Shown here: positions 1 through 5,699 of the stretch, one piece after another
How the letters are laid out: each line of letters starts with the position of its first letter
How positions within the stretch are numbered: position 1 is the first letter of the stretch
Source of the DNA: Geobacter sp. UBA6802
Lineage (GTDB): Bacteria; Desulfobacterota; Desulfuromonadia; Geobacterales; Pseudopelobacteraceae
Direction: 5' to 3'
Assembly (NCBI GenBank): GCA_002452325.1
Contig: DKFG01000280.1
Span: forward strand, 15,288 to 24,216
DNA length: 8,929 nt
Translations under genes and position numbers: made by a program
The notes under the pieces: model-generated
What the model was told of the DNA's origin: nothing
The model's database searches: none
Seen by the model: the letters and a program-made list of their open reading frames with translations, nothing else

Positions 1-293
1 GCCATGACGGCAAGACCGCCTTTGCCGCCAGTGGTGACTGCAACAAATGCCACGTGGGGTATAAGCCGACAAATCTAACCTTCAAAAACAGCCGGGGTAC
101 GGTTGTGGGTCACTTCAGTCATGACTTCCACACCGCAGCCTACGGCTGCAACGACTGCCACACCAAGATATTCCCCTACGGTAATGCCAAACGCGGTGCC
201 ACCATGAAAGAGATGGAGCAAGGTAAATCGTGTGGGGCCTGCCATGATGGCAAAACAGCTTTCGGAGTAACCTCCAGCTGCGCCAAGTGCCAT
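1..293 (+). repeat. 240-bp tandem domain repeat inside the cytochrome gene
   Basis: Bases 1-53 and 241-293 align without gaps at an offset of 240 bp. Both encode CHDGKTAF, then a short spacer, then CxKCH. At DNA level they share gccatga.ggcaa.ac.gc.tt before diverging. This is the tail of one triheme unit followed by the complete next unit, so the array grew by in-frame domain duplication. Confidence 0.8.
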
Positions 294-302
294 AAAAAGT
301 AG
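1..302 (+). CDS. Multiheme c-type cytochrome with c7-like triheme units (3' end, partial)
   Basis: The reading frame is open at the left edge and ends at TAG (300-302), so only the C-terminus is present. A GTG at 54 lies inside a continuing frame and is not the start. Four complete CxxCH haem-attachment motifs are visible: CNKCH (39-53), CNDCH (147-161), CGACH (231-245) and CAKCH (279-293). The window also opens on the last residues of a fifth. Other histidines (GHFSHDFH, just before CNDCH) are likely distal haem ligands. The final three motifs form one c7-type triheme domain, and the partial one before it matches it with an 80-residue period. The protein is therefore a tandem array of such domains, as in the periplasmic 'nanowire' polyhaem cytochromes of Geobacter. 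The family role is electron transfer between inner membrane and outer-surface reductases. The total number of domains, and any signal peptide, lie outside the window. Confidence 0.93.
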   Translation, partial: HDGKTAFAASGDCNKCHVGYKPTNLTFKNSRGTVVGHFSHDFHTAAYGCNDCHTKIFPYGNAKRGATMKEMEQGKSCGACHDGKTAFGVTSSCAKCHKK

Positions 303-316
303 TTAAACCTGCTATA

Positions 317-360
317 TACACACAAAAAGGCGCCCCTGCGGGGGTGCCTTTTTGTGTGTA
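317..360. terminator. Bidirectional intrinsic terminator between convergent genes
   Basis: A 20-bp stem pairs 317-336 with 341-360 around a TGCG loop, with a single G-T wobble (332/345). The core is GC-rich (GGCGCCCC/GGGGTGCC). It is flanked by A5 on the left arm and T5 on the right, so a U-tract forms in either direction. It serves the cytochrome gene (+, ends 302) and the signalling operon (-, ends 399). Confidence 0.9.
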
Positions 361-398
361 CTGCACTGAATTCAACGACGTCTAAGCAAAACGGTCGT

Positions 399-1328
399 CT
401 ATGATTCTTCCATCGTCCGGGTACGCCGGTCCACCACGTAGCTGCTCTCCTGATTGCCTTTGGCCAGCTTCTTCAGGTCTGCCGCAACCTCAGCCACCCG
501 TGCCGCGTGGGTGATTGCAGGTGAATCCATCGGCACAACACCGATAGAAATGGCCAGGATCGGCATCTGCTCCTTCTCGCCCTTTCGGTTGTGGGCCTCA
601 TAGTAACCGCGTTTTTTCGTCTCCTCATCAAACAGGGTTTGTACGATCTGGTCAAAGTGGCTGATAATGGTCCCCGAGACCTGCTCAGCCCGCTCTCGGG
701 GCACGATGAAAACAAAATCGTCGCCACCCACATGCCCGCTAAAACCTCCCCCGGACTCCCGCACTGCATTGGCCATAATCCGGGCCAGCATCCTGATCAC
801 CTCATCGCCATGGGAAAAACCATAGACATCATTGTACGGTTTGAAATGATTGATATCCACATAACAAACCGCAAGCGGCAGACCAAGCGCCTCTGCAATG
901 GCACGATGGATAGAGGTGTTGCCAGGCAAACGGGTCAGGGGATTGTTATCGAAGATCCGCTTGATGCGTGACTGCGCCAAGGTTATCCGACTGACCAACT
1001 CCTCAAAATTGACCGGTGTGGCAACAAAGTCATCCAGTGGAAAATCATCCCACGATTCCTGTTCCGTTTTACCGGGGAAGATGCCGATGATCGGGATCGG
1101 ACTGAAAAAACTGTCGCCGCGTAACATGAACAGAATGTCATGGCAGCCAACACAGGGAGAGGAGAAATCAATGATAATCAGGTCTGGCGGGTCTGAGTAG
1201 AAAGTCCCCAGGGCTGCAGCCGTCTTTTCCACCACCACAACCTGATAACCTTTGCTTTGCAACCGCAACTGCAGCAATGATGCAAGATGCGGCTGGGTGC
1301 AGATCAGCGCTATCCTAGAATGCTGCAT
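399..1328 (-). CDS. Response-regulator-like protein: degenerate receiver + divergent GGDEF (GGDDF)
   Basis: 309 residues from the ATG at 1328, chosen over an upstream TTG (1346) because AGG precedes it by about 7 bases and the receiver fold begins immediately. Residues about 4-120 resemble a receiver: aspartate D54 ends the strand LIIID. The acidic pair normally after strand 1 is missing (LICTQ), and the usual Lys-Pro is Thr-Pro (about 104-105), so phosphorylation is doubtful. Residues about 128-290 form a GGDEF domain with metal Asp158, Asn166, Asp175 (YGFSHGD) and GGDDF at 201-205. No RxxD I-site precedes the motif. A long insertion follows it before SIGVV, typical of a divergent GGDDF class. 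It may make c-di-GMP weakly or only bind GTP. It is the last gene of the operon and overlaps the HDOD gene by 14 bp, implying translational coupling. Confidence 0.88.
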   Translation of the reverse strand: MQHSRIALICTQPHLASLLQLRLQSKGYQVVVVEKTAAALGTFYSDPPDLIIIDFSSPCVGCHDILFMLRGDSFFSPIPIIGIFPGKTEQESWDDFPLDDFVATPVNFEELVSRITLAQSRIKRIFDNNPLTRLPGNTSIHRAIAEALGLPLAVCYVDINHFKPYNDVYGFSHGDEVIRMLARIMANAVRESGGGFSGHVGGDDFVFIVPRERAEQVSGTIISHFDQIVQTLFDEETKKRGYYEAHNRKGEKEQMPILAISIGVVPMDSPAITHAARVAEVAADLKKLAKGNQESSYVVDRRTRTMEES

Positions 1329-2178
1329 CGGCGACCTGCAATTCAAGACTGAAATTCTTTACCTCCACCAGCTTATCCTCAAGCTCGGCAACAATTTCAG
1401 TCAACAGCTGTTCATTCATCTTCAGGGTATCCCAGGCCAGCTGCTGGATCGGCGGCACAAAAGAATCACCGCTATCACCGAAACCGCTGGCCTTAATCAG
1501 TACATCTGCAAGATGGACCACCGAGCTCTTGATACGATGATCTTCAGAGGATTTGACATCATGATGACAGGCGATCGGCTCAGACAGCTTGTCCGGCAGA
1601 AACCAGCTCTTTGAAAGCCACCCGCCTACCTCGGCATGATCCGTAGCCAGCACCTCACGCTCCGCCTCACTGATATACATCTGGTCGAGCTTGATACGGC
1701 GACGGATCTCCGGCATCTGTTCAGCACATTTCAAACCGATTATCACTTTGCCAATATCGTGCAGCAATCCGGCGGTAGTGATCTCCTCCACCTCAGGCAG
1801 CACCAGCTTGCGGGCAATGATGCCGGCTGCCGTGGCGGTACCAAGCGAGTGTTCCCACAGGCCAAGGCTGTTTTTTTCCATAATCTCAAAGATGGATGAC
1901 GACAGGGCCAACGACTTGACCACATTGACCCCCAACAGGATCATGGCGTTTGATATGGTTGAGACACGATAAAAACCGTAGGATGGGGAATTGGCAAGCC
2001 GCAGGATGCGGGCAGAAAGGACCTGATCAGCAGAAACGATCCGGGCCATTTCCTGTACCGAGGATTTGTCATCATTTGACAGCGCATTAAGCTTGTTGAT
2101 AACCCCCGGCAAAGTCGGCAGGGTCTTGGTGTCCATGATGATCTTTTTAAGCTCACTCCTCCGTTCGTCCACCGTCAT
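1315..2178 (-). CDS. HDOD domain signalling protein
   Basis: 287 residues from ATG 2178. A TTG at 2217 would add 13 residues and overlap the upstream gene further. A GTG at 2172 is also possible because GGGGG lies 6 bases before it. The HDOD domain covers about residues 17-225: LPTLPGVINKL opening, then RILRLANSPSYGF, and SNAMILLGVNVVKSL. HDOD proteins are non-canonical HD relatives found in bacterial signalling operons, usually acting by protein contacts. This one keeps residues placed like HD-type metal ligands: His110, His140-Asp141 (LLHDIGK), His181, His205-His206 and Asp225. It lacks the GYP signature of c-di-GMP phosphodiesterases. The C-terminal 60 residues are helical and probably coiled. 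It overlaps its upstream neighbour by 26 bp and its downstream neighbour by 14 bp. It is cytoplasmic, with no signal peptide or membrane segment. Confidence 0.9.
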   Translation of the reverse strand: MTVDERRSELKKIIMDTKTLPTLPGVINKLNALSNDDKSSVQEMARIVSADQVLSARILRLANSPSYGFYRVSTISNAMILLGVNVVKSLALSSSIFEIMEKNSLGLWEHSLGTATAAGIIARKLVLPEVEEITTAGLLHDIGKVIIGLKCAEQMPEIRRRIKLDQMYISEAEREVLATDHAEVGGWLSKSWFLPDKLSEPIACHHDVKSSEDHRIKSSVVHLADVLIKASGFGDSGDSFVPPIQQLAWDTLKMNEQLLTEIVAELEDKLVEVKNFSLELQVADAAF

Positions 2179-2491
2179 CCCCCATTGCCATCTTGATCTG
2201 CCCTCGGTATACCTCAAGCAACATCAGATTGTGGCGATTATCCGTTGTTTTTGAAAAGCGTTTCTCCAGATCAGCCAGTTGATCTTCAAGCCCGCGGTCC
2301 CCCTCTTGTTGAACCGGATGACCCTCAACATAGAGCGACTGTACACCCATCTGCTGCAGGCGACTGATAAGAGAGCCGGACAAGACCGTCCCCTTACCGC
2401 AGATCGGCATACCGGACGGGCTGTCATTTTTGTAAATATCCCTGGCCAGCACCATTTCTGCTGCAGCCAGATTAAGCGGTATTTTTTGCAT
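2153..2491 (-). CDS. Small beta-domain protein resembling the N-terminus of HD-GYP proteins
   Basis: 112 residues; ATG at 2491 with AGGGTGA upstream. Residues about 1-57 (IPLNLAAAEMVLARDIYKND, then GKGTVLSGSLISRLQQMGVQSLYVE) match the pattern of the short beta-strand module often found at the N-terminus of HD-GYP and related signalling proteins: 'pGMVLArDIY...G..LL..GTvLt...I..L...GV..vyV'. Residues about 65-105 look helical and charged. No catalytic motif is seen. It overlaps the HDOD gene directly downstream, so the two products probably act together, as if one two-domain protein had been split in two. I do not recognise a named family; the domain comparison is from memory of the pattern, not a search. 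Confidence 0.75.
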   Translation of the reverse strand: MQKIPLNLAAAEMVLARDIYKNDSPSGMPICGKGTVLSGSLISRLQQMGVQSLYVEGHPVQQEGDRGLEDQLADLEKRFSKTTDNRHNLMLLEVYRGQIKMAMGDDGGRTEE

Positions 2492-2524
2492 AACTGATCA
2501 CCCTGCGCCTGCTCTTGTGATTAT

Positions 2525-2556
2525 CGGCAGCGGTGATACTAGAAAAAGCGCTGCCG
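2525..2556 (-). other. Stem-loop between cheD and the small beta-domain gene
   Basis: CGGCAGCG (2525-2532) pairs perfectly with CGCTGCCG (2549-2556) around a 16-base A-rich loop. It sits in the only sizeable gap (81 bp) inside the operon. No U-tract follows on the minus strand, so it is more likely an mRNA stability or attenuation element than a full terminator. Chance cannot be excluded. Confidence 0.45.
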
Positions 2557-2572
2557 AATGTCAAACGCCATC

Positions 2573-3064
2573 TCAGGCGCCACGCCCCTGGGGCCTGCCA
2601 CGCCCCATCAATACCACACCGGTTCTGGTATTCATAATGATCTTTCGTCCCGTATTCCCGCCCAGGTCAGAACCAACCACCGGTATACGCCACTCTTCCA
2701 GCTGGTTTAAGGCAAGCTCAATATTGCGGGCACCAATCGGGCACGCTGCACTGCTGACGGTCAGCAGATTGGCCCCGCCAAACACCTTGGCCACCAGTCG
2801 ATCTCTGCGGGTGCCAAGGGCCAGTACCTGTTCAAACAGGCGCTCCATGGCAATGTTGCCGTACTTGGGGGTGGCTAATCCCTCACCGTTCCAGAGTGGC
2901 AGCATAAAATGATTCATTCCCCCGCCACCACGGCCCTGGTCCCAGAGACAGACCGATACACATGACCCCAGCACGGTGGTGATCTCACATTCCCCTGCAC
3001 AAACATGCAGCGCGCCTGGCAGCAGAAACTGCTTGGCAGCAGCTTTCCCGTTCGACTCGGTCAC
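2573..3064 (-). CDS. cheD: Chemoreceptor glutamine deamidase CheD
   Basis: 163 residues from the GTG at 3064, which follows the kinase stop codon after one base (TAA-C-GTG) with GGAAGAG upstream. An in-frame upstream start at 3115 would lie inside the kinase gene. CheD deamidates specific glutamines in chemoreceptors and, in some species, interacts with CheC. The family signatures are all present: GSCVSVCLWD with catalytic Cys35, GGMNHFMLP with His52, a Thr pair at 29-30, KYGNIAME, AKVFGGA, IGARN and the C-terminal GG..GRK...NT.TG. Length is normal for the family. No cheA, cheW, cheR or receptor gene is in the window, so this copy is separated from a chemotaxis cluster and is coupled to the kinase-like protein. 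It may act on a receptor-like or other glutamine-bearing partner. Confidence 0.95.
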   Translation of the reverse strand: MTESNGKAAAKQFLLPGALHVCAGECEITTVLGSCVSVCLWDQGRGGGGMNHFMLPLWNGEGLATPKYGNIAMERLFEQVLALGTRRDRLVAKVFGGANLLTVSSAACPIGARNIELALNQLEEWRIPVVGSDLGGNTGRKIIMNTRTGVVLMGRGRPQGRGA

Positions 3065-3065
3065 G

Positions 3066-3959
3066 TTATTTCTCTTCCATCTGATCGAACAGGAACAGAT
3101 TGCCCCCCTCCGCAAAGGTCATGTTTTCTGCATCAAACGGCGCCGGAGGTATGGTAACGGTAAAAAGCGACCCCATACCGGGGGTGCTGTTGACCTGTAC
3201 CTGCCCTTGCAGCAGGTCAAGCAGAGAACTGACCACCGACAGTCCCAAGCCATGCCCGTGATAGGCACGGGTAGAGCCGGTATCAAGTTGCACAAAACGG
3301 TCAAAAATCCGCTTCATATCTGCCTCGGCAATCCCTATCCCCTGATCCTTCACCTGCAGATGCAACGCCTCATCATCACTGGAGTACTGTACGACCACCT
3401 CACTACCGGGCGGGCTGAACTCAATGGCGTTTGCCACCAGGTTTGCCGTAATAACCTGCAGCATCTGTGCATCAGTCGGGAAAAACAACTGCAGATCAGC
3501 TTCAGCACCAGATGGTGCTGCCCGCAAGCTGATATTTTTGCTACTCGCCTGGGGACTAAAGTTGTCAAGCACCCCCTGCACCACAGAACCGACCTCAACC
3601 TGCTCGATAGTTGGTTCAGATTCACCCGCTTCCAGTTCTGCAGCAACAAAGATGTTGCGCAGCTGGAAATCAAGGTTGAACGCCTCTGAAAAGAGCATGG
3701 TCACCAGTTCGCTTACTTCCGGCTTTTTTACAATCACTGCCAGCTGCTCAGCCAGCCCGATGATGGCGTTCAGCGGATTATTGATTTCGTTACGGATGTT
3801 GGAAAGGAAGTTGCTTTTGAGGGCTTCAGACTCCTCGAGTTTACGGTTCATCTCCACCAGCTTGCGGTTGACCACCGATAGGTCGTTCAACGACTTCCGG
3901 CTCTGCTCAAGACGGAAGCGGAGTTCCTCAACCAGTTGTTCATCAGTTAGCTGCTGCAT
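3066..3959 (-). CDS. Histidine-kinase-like protein lacking the phosphoacceptor histidine
   Basis: 297 residues; ATG 3959 preceded by AGGAGG (3967-3972) at 7 bases. Residues 1-48 are a charged, probably coiled-coil segment with no membrane span or sensor domain, so it is soluble. Residues about 45-110 form the HisKA-like dimerisation helices: FLSNIRNEINNPLNAIIG, where the H-box residue expected to be His is Asn57 (codon AAC, 3789-3791). The HATPase domain (about 160-272) looks complete: N-box NLVANAIEF with Asn177, G1 DQGIGI (205-210), F-box IFDRF, and G2 GHGLGL (235-240). It should bind ATP but cannot autophosphorylate at the usual site. It might act as an ATP-dependent scaffold, or phosphorylate elsewhere. 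It is the first gene of the five-gene signalling operon and is followed by cheD after one base. Confidence 0.92.
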   Translation of the reverse strand: MQQLTDEQLVEELRFRLEQSRKSLNDLSVVNRKLVEMNRKLEESEALKSNFLSNIRNEINNPLNAIIGLAEQLAVIVKKPEVSELVTMLFSEAFNLDFQLRNIFVAAELEAGESEPTIEQVEVGSVVQGVLDNFSPQASSKNISLRAAPSGAEADLQLFFPTDAQMLQVITANLVANAIEFSPPGSEVVVQYSSDDEALHLQVKDQGIGIAEADMKRIFDRFVQLDTGSTRAYHGHGLGLSVVSSLLDLLQGQVQVNSTPGMGSLFTVTIPPAPFDAENMTFAEGGNLFLFDQMEEK

Positions 3960-3966
3960 GCGGTTT

Positions 3967-3972
3967 CCTCCT
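3967..3972 (-). promoter_or_regulatory. Strong ribosome binding site of the kinase-like gene
   Basis: The minus strand reads AGGAGG, 7 bases before ATG 3959. It is a consensus Shine-Dalgarno site and fixes this start as the head of the operon. Confidence 0.8.
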
Positions 3973-4003
3973 GCACTCGACGATTGATCCGGAGACCCCG
4001 AGA

Positions 4004-4031
4004 ACTATACCATGCATTAGCAAACCGGCAA
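4004..4031 (-). promoter_or_regulatory. Candidate sigma70 promoter of the signalling operon
   Basis: On the minus strand, TTGCCG (4031-4026) is separated by 16 bases from TATAGT (4009-4004). This places a start site near 3997, giving a leader of about 38 bases before the kinase-like ATG. The region lies in the 84-bp gap after the EamA gene. No hairpin with a U-tract is visible in that gap, so read-through from upstream is also possible. Confidence 0.5.
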
Positions 4032-4043
4032 GCGCAGCAGCAC

Positions 4044-4958
4044 TCATTTTCTCAGATAGTGGCGAATCAGGCGCTGTTCAAAGGCAAAGCGGACCACCAG
4101 CGGTATCAGTACCGCCAGAAAGATCAGGCCGCATCCGGCCCACTCCCTTGAGGTCAGACGTTCACCAAGCACCATAAAGCCGGCCAGCAGGCTCCATACC
4201 GGATCCAGGGTATAGATCAGACCGGCCTGGGTGGGGGTGACGTAGCGTTGATAACGGTTCTGCAGCGTAAAGCAAATTACGGTCGGAAAGATGGCACAGT
4301 ACACGATTGAAGCACCAACTTTGAAGGAGGGAACTGCAACATCAGGCTTAAACATCAACACAGCGCCAGCAGCCAGCAGAGCAACTACACAAAACTGTAC
4401 CAGAGAAACCAGCCAGACATCCTCGTCCTTCAGCACCCTGGAGACCGTAATGATATGAATGGCAATAAAGAAGGCACACAGGGTGGAAACCAGATCACCA
4501 CGATTAAGCCCGGCCCCGCCACCGCTTGCCAAAAGAGCAATACCGGTTGATGCCAGGACAATACCGACCAGATTCAATCTGCCAATCCGGTCTTTCCAGA
4601 GTGTGCGGGCTATCAGAGGTATAAACAAGACAAACAGATTATTGATGACGCCGGCCCGGGAGATACTGGTCCCCTGGATACCAACCACAAAGGTGAGATT
4701 GGTAATACCCAGGGCCAGGCCAACGATCACGCCACGTCTGAGCGTATCGCGGTCAAGCCGGTGCAGACGCGGCAGGCAGAACACCGCCATGATCAGCGCT
4801 GCCAGGACAAAACGCAGCAGCACAAAATAAGGGGGTGCCATTTCGGCAACCCCGATCTTGGTAAAGAGAAAACTCCCGCCCCAGAAAAATGTGGTCAAAA
4901 CAAGATAAAAAAGCACCTTGGCATGAGAGGGGCGCACAGCCTCCGCTTGAGGAGTCAT
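4044..4958 (-). CDS. EamA/DMT-family membrane transporter
   Basis: 304 residues, strongly hydrophobic. About ten membrane helices are arranged as two EamA repeats (about residues 15-150 and 160-292). Family marks include FWGGSFLFTKIG in helix 1 and, in the second repeat, the T...GLIYTLDPVWSLLAGFMVLGE segment typical of these transporters. The C-terminus is basic (RRFAFEQRLIRHYLRK-like), as expected on the cytoplasmic side. Members are inner-membrane drug/metabolite exporters with varied, poorly predictable substrates. The ATG at 4958 lies 6 bases after the stop of the small cupin gene with no strong Shine-Dalgarno of its own, so translation is probably coupled. It is the last gene of a four-gene unit. 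The substrate cannot be read from sequence. Confidence 0.93.
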   Translation of the reverse strand: MTPQAEAVRPSHAKVLFYLVLTTFFWGGSFLFTKIGVAEMAPPYFVLLRFVLAALIMAVFCLPRLHRLDRDTLRRGVIVGLALGITNLTFVVGIQGTSISRAGVINNLFVLFIPLIARTLWKDRIGRLNLVGIVLASTGIALLASGGGAGLNRGDLVSTLCAFFIAIHIITVSRVLKDEDVWLVSLVQFCVVALLAAGAVLMFKPDVAVPSFKVGASIVYCAIFPTVICFTLQNRYQRYVTPTQAGLIYTLDPVWSLLAGFMVLGERLTSREWAGCGLIFLAVLIPLVVRFAFEQRLIRHYLRK

Positions 4959-4964
4959 GGACGT

Positions 4965-5240
4965 TTAGCCGAGCCGATACCGTTTTCGTACTGGCTGCAG
5001 CACCTCCCAACGACAGTCCATCCCGGCTGGAAAGATCACCAGGTCACCGGTTTGCAGTTCCACCGGTGCTCCGTCATCTGGCGTCACCAGCACCATCCCC
5101 TCCAGCAGGTAGCACACCTCACGCTGCGCATAACTCCAGTCAAATGAAGAAACCTCACAGCTCCATATCTCCCAGGTGTCAATTCCCAGCTGCTGGAGCC
5201 GCTCGGCTGAGACTCCCTGCTCAATCATAATCGGCAGCAT
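4965..5240 (-). CDS. Small cupin-fold protein (Cupin_3/EutQ-like)
   Basis: 91 residues from ATG 5240, preceded by GGGAGG (5252-5247) at 6 bases. The ATG overlaps the upstream stop codon by one base (TGATG). Conserved segments are WEIWSCEVSSFDWSY, REVCYLLEGMVLVTPDDG, TGDLVIFPAGMDCRWEV and PVRKRY, matching single-domain cupins of the Cupin_3 (DUF861) type. The histidines of classical cupin motif 1 are absent, with only the glutamate kept (REVCYLLEG), and motif 2 has Cys where His is usual (GMDC). Any metal site is therefore not the standard three-His/Glu one. The reaction is unknown; relatives are small sugar- or metabolite-binding or enzyme-associated proteins. It sits between the PPC gene and the transporter. 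Confidence 0.88.
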   Translation of the reverse strand: MLPIMIEQGVSAERLQQLGIDTWEIWSCEVSSFDWSYAQREVCYLLEGMVLVTPDDGAPVELQTGDLVIFPAGMDCRWEVLQPVRKRYRLG

Positions 5241-5695
5241 CACACACCTCCCCGGTTTTGCCTGAACTGTAACAGCGCGAAACCGGAAGCGGGGTCAAGC
5301 TCTCGAACAGCATCCAGGTTAAGCAGCTCGGTGATGACAACCTCCAGCACCAGAAATACCTCACTTGCCTCACGCATACAGCCGGCCATTACCGAGTCAC
5401 CCCGCCCGTATACACCATGAAAATGAACCTTAGGCTGATCATCTAGCCAAAAAACAGTGCCGAACCCCACCGCCTCACGATTATCATGTAACTGCCGCCA
5501 TACCGGGCGGGGCGGCATCTCATCCCCCTCAGGGCCAACCACATAGCGTCCCCCTTTCATCCCGCCAACAACAGAAAAGGCGGCAGCCTTGATCTGCTCG
5601 GTTCGGGCAATCTCGGCCAGACCTCCCAGCAGATCATCACCATCACCAAAACGTGCCACGATCACCCTTCCCACTGTTCCGACCCGATACTCCAT
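5240..5695 (-). CDS. PPC/DUF296 domain protein
   Basis: 151 residues; ATG 5695 with GGAGGG (5709-5704) at 8 bases, overlapping the end of the upstream cupin gene. The single domain covers nearly the whole protein. It carries the family pattern: FSVVGGMKGGRYVVG, then VHFHGVYGRGD (His91, His93), GCMREASEVFLVLEVVITEL. Prokaryotic PPC proteins are small trimers related to the domain next to AT-hooks in plant proteins; the histidines commonly bind a metal ion. No AT-hook is present, and DNA binding should not be assumed. The function of bacterial members is largely unknown. The stop overlaps the next gene's ATG by one base, and the upstream cupin stop is 4 bases away. Confidence 0.9.
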   Translation of the reverse strand: MEYRVGTVGRVIVARFGDGDDLLGGLAEIARTEQIKAAAFSVVGGMKGGRYVVGPEGDEMPPRPVWRQLHDNREAVGFGTVFWLDDQPKVHFHGVYGRGDSVMAGCMREASEVFLVLEVVITELLNLDAVRELDPASGFALLQFRQNRGGV

Positions 5696-5699
5696 GGAC

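Noticed and set aside
780..850. Possible Hypr (cGAMP-forming) cyclase because YGFSHGD contains Ser near the base-recognition position
   Set aside because: The residue that is changed to Ser in Hypr enzymes corresponds to the Asp of the GD pair (PleD Asp344). Here it is still Asp (Asp175), so there is no sequence support for altered base choice. The same holds for HGFNTGD in the second cyclase.
3100..3125. CGCAAAGG, reminiscent of the conserved part of GEMM cyclic-dinucleotide riboswitches
   Set aside because: It lies inside the coding region of the kinase-like gene, the rest of the GEMM core and tetraloop-receptor are absent, and no leader follows it.
2976..3689. Long open frame (237 codons) on the plus strand
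   Set aside because: It is antisense to the kinase-like and cheD genes, whose protein families are certain. It has no recognisable domain and no ribosome binding site.
3424..3987. 187-codon plus-strand open frame
   Set aside because: Serine-rich, antisense to the H-box and ATPase region of the kinase-like gene; no homology pattern.
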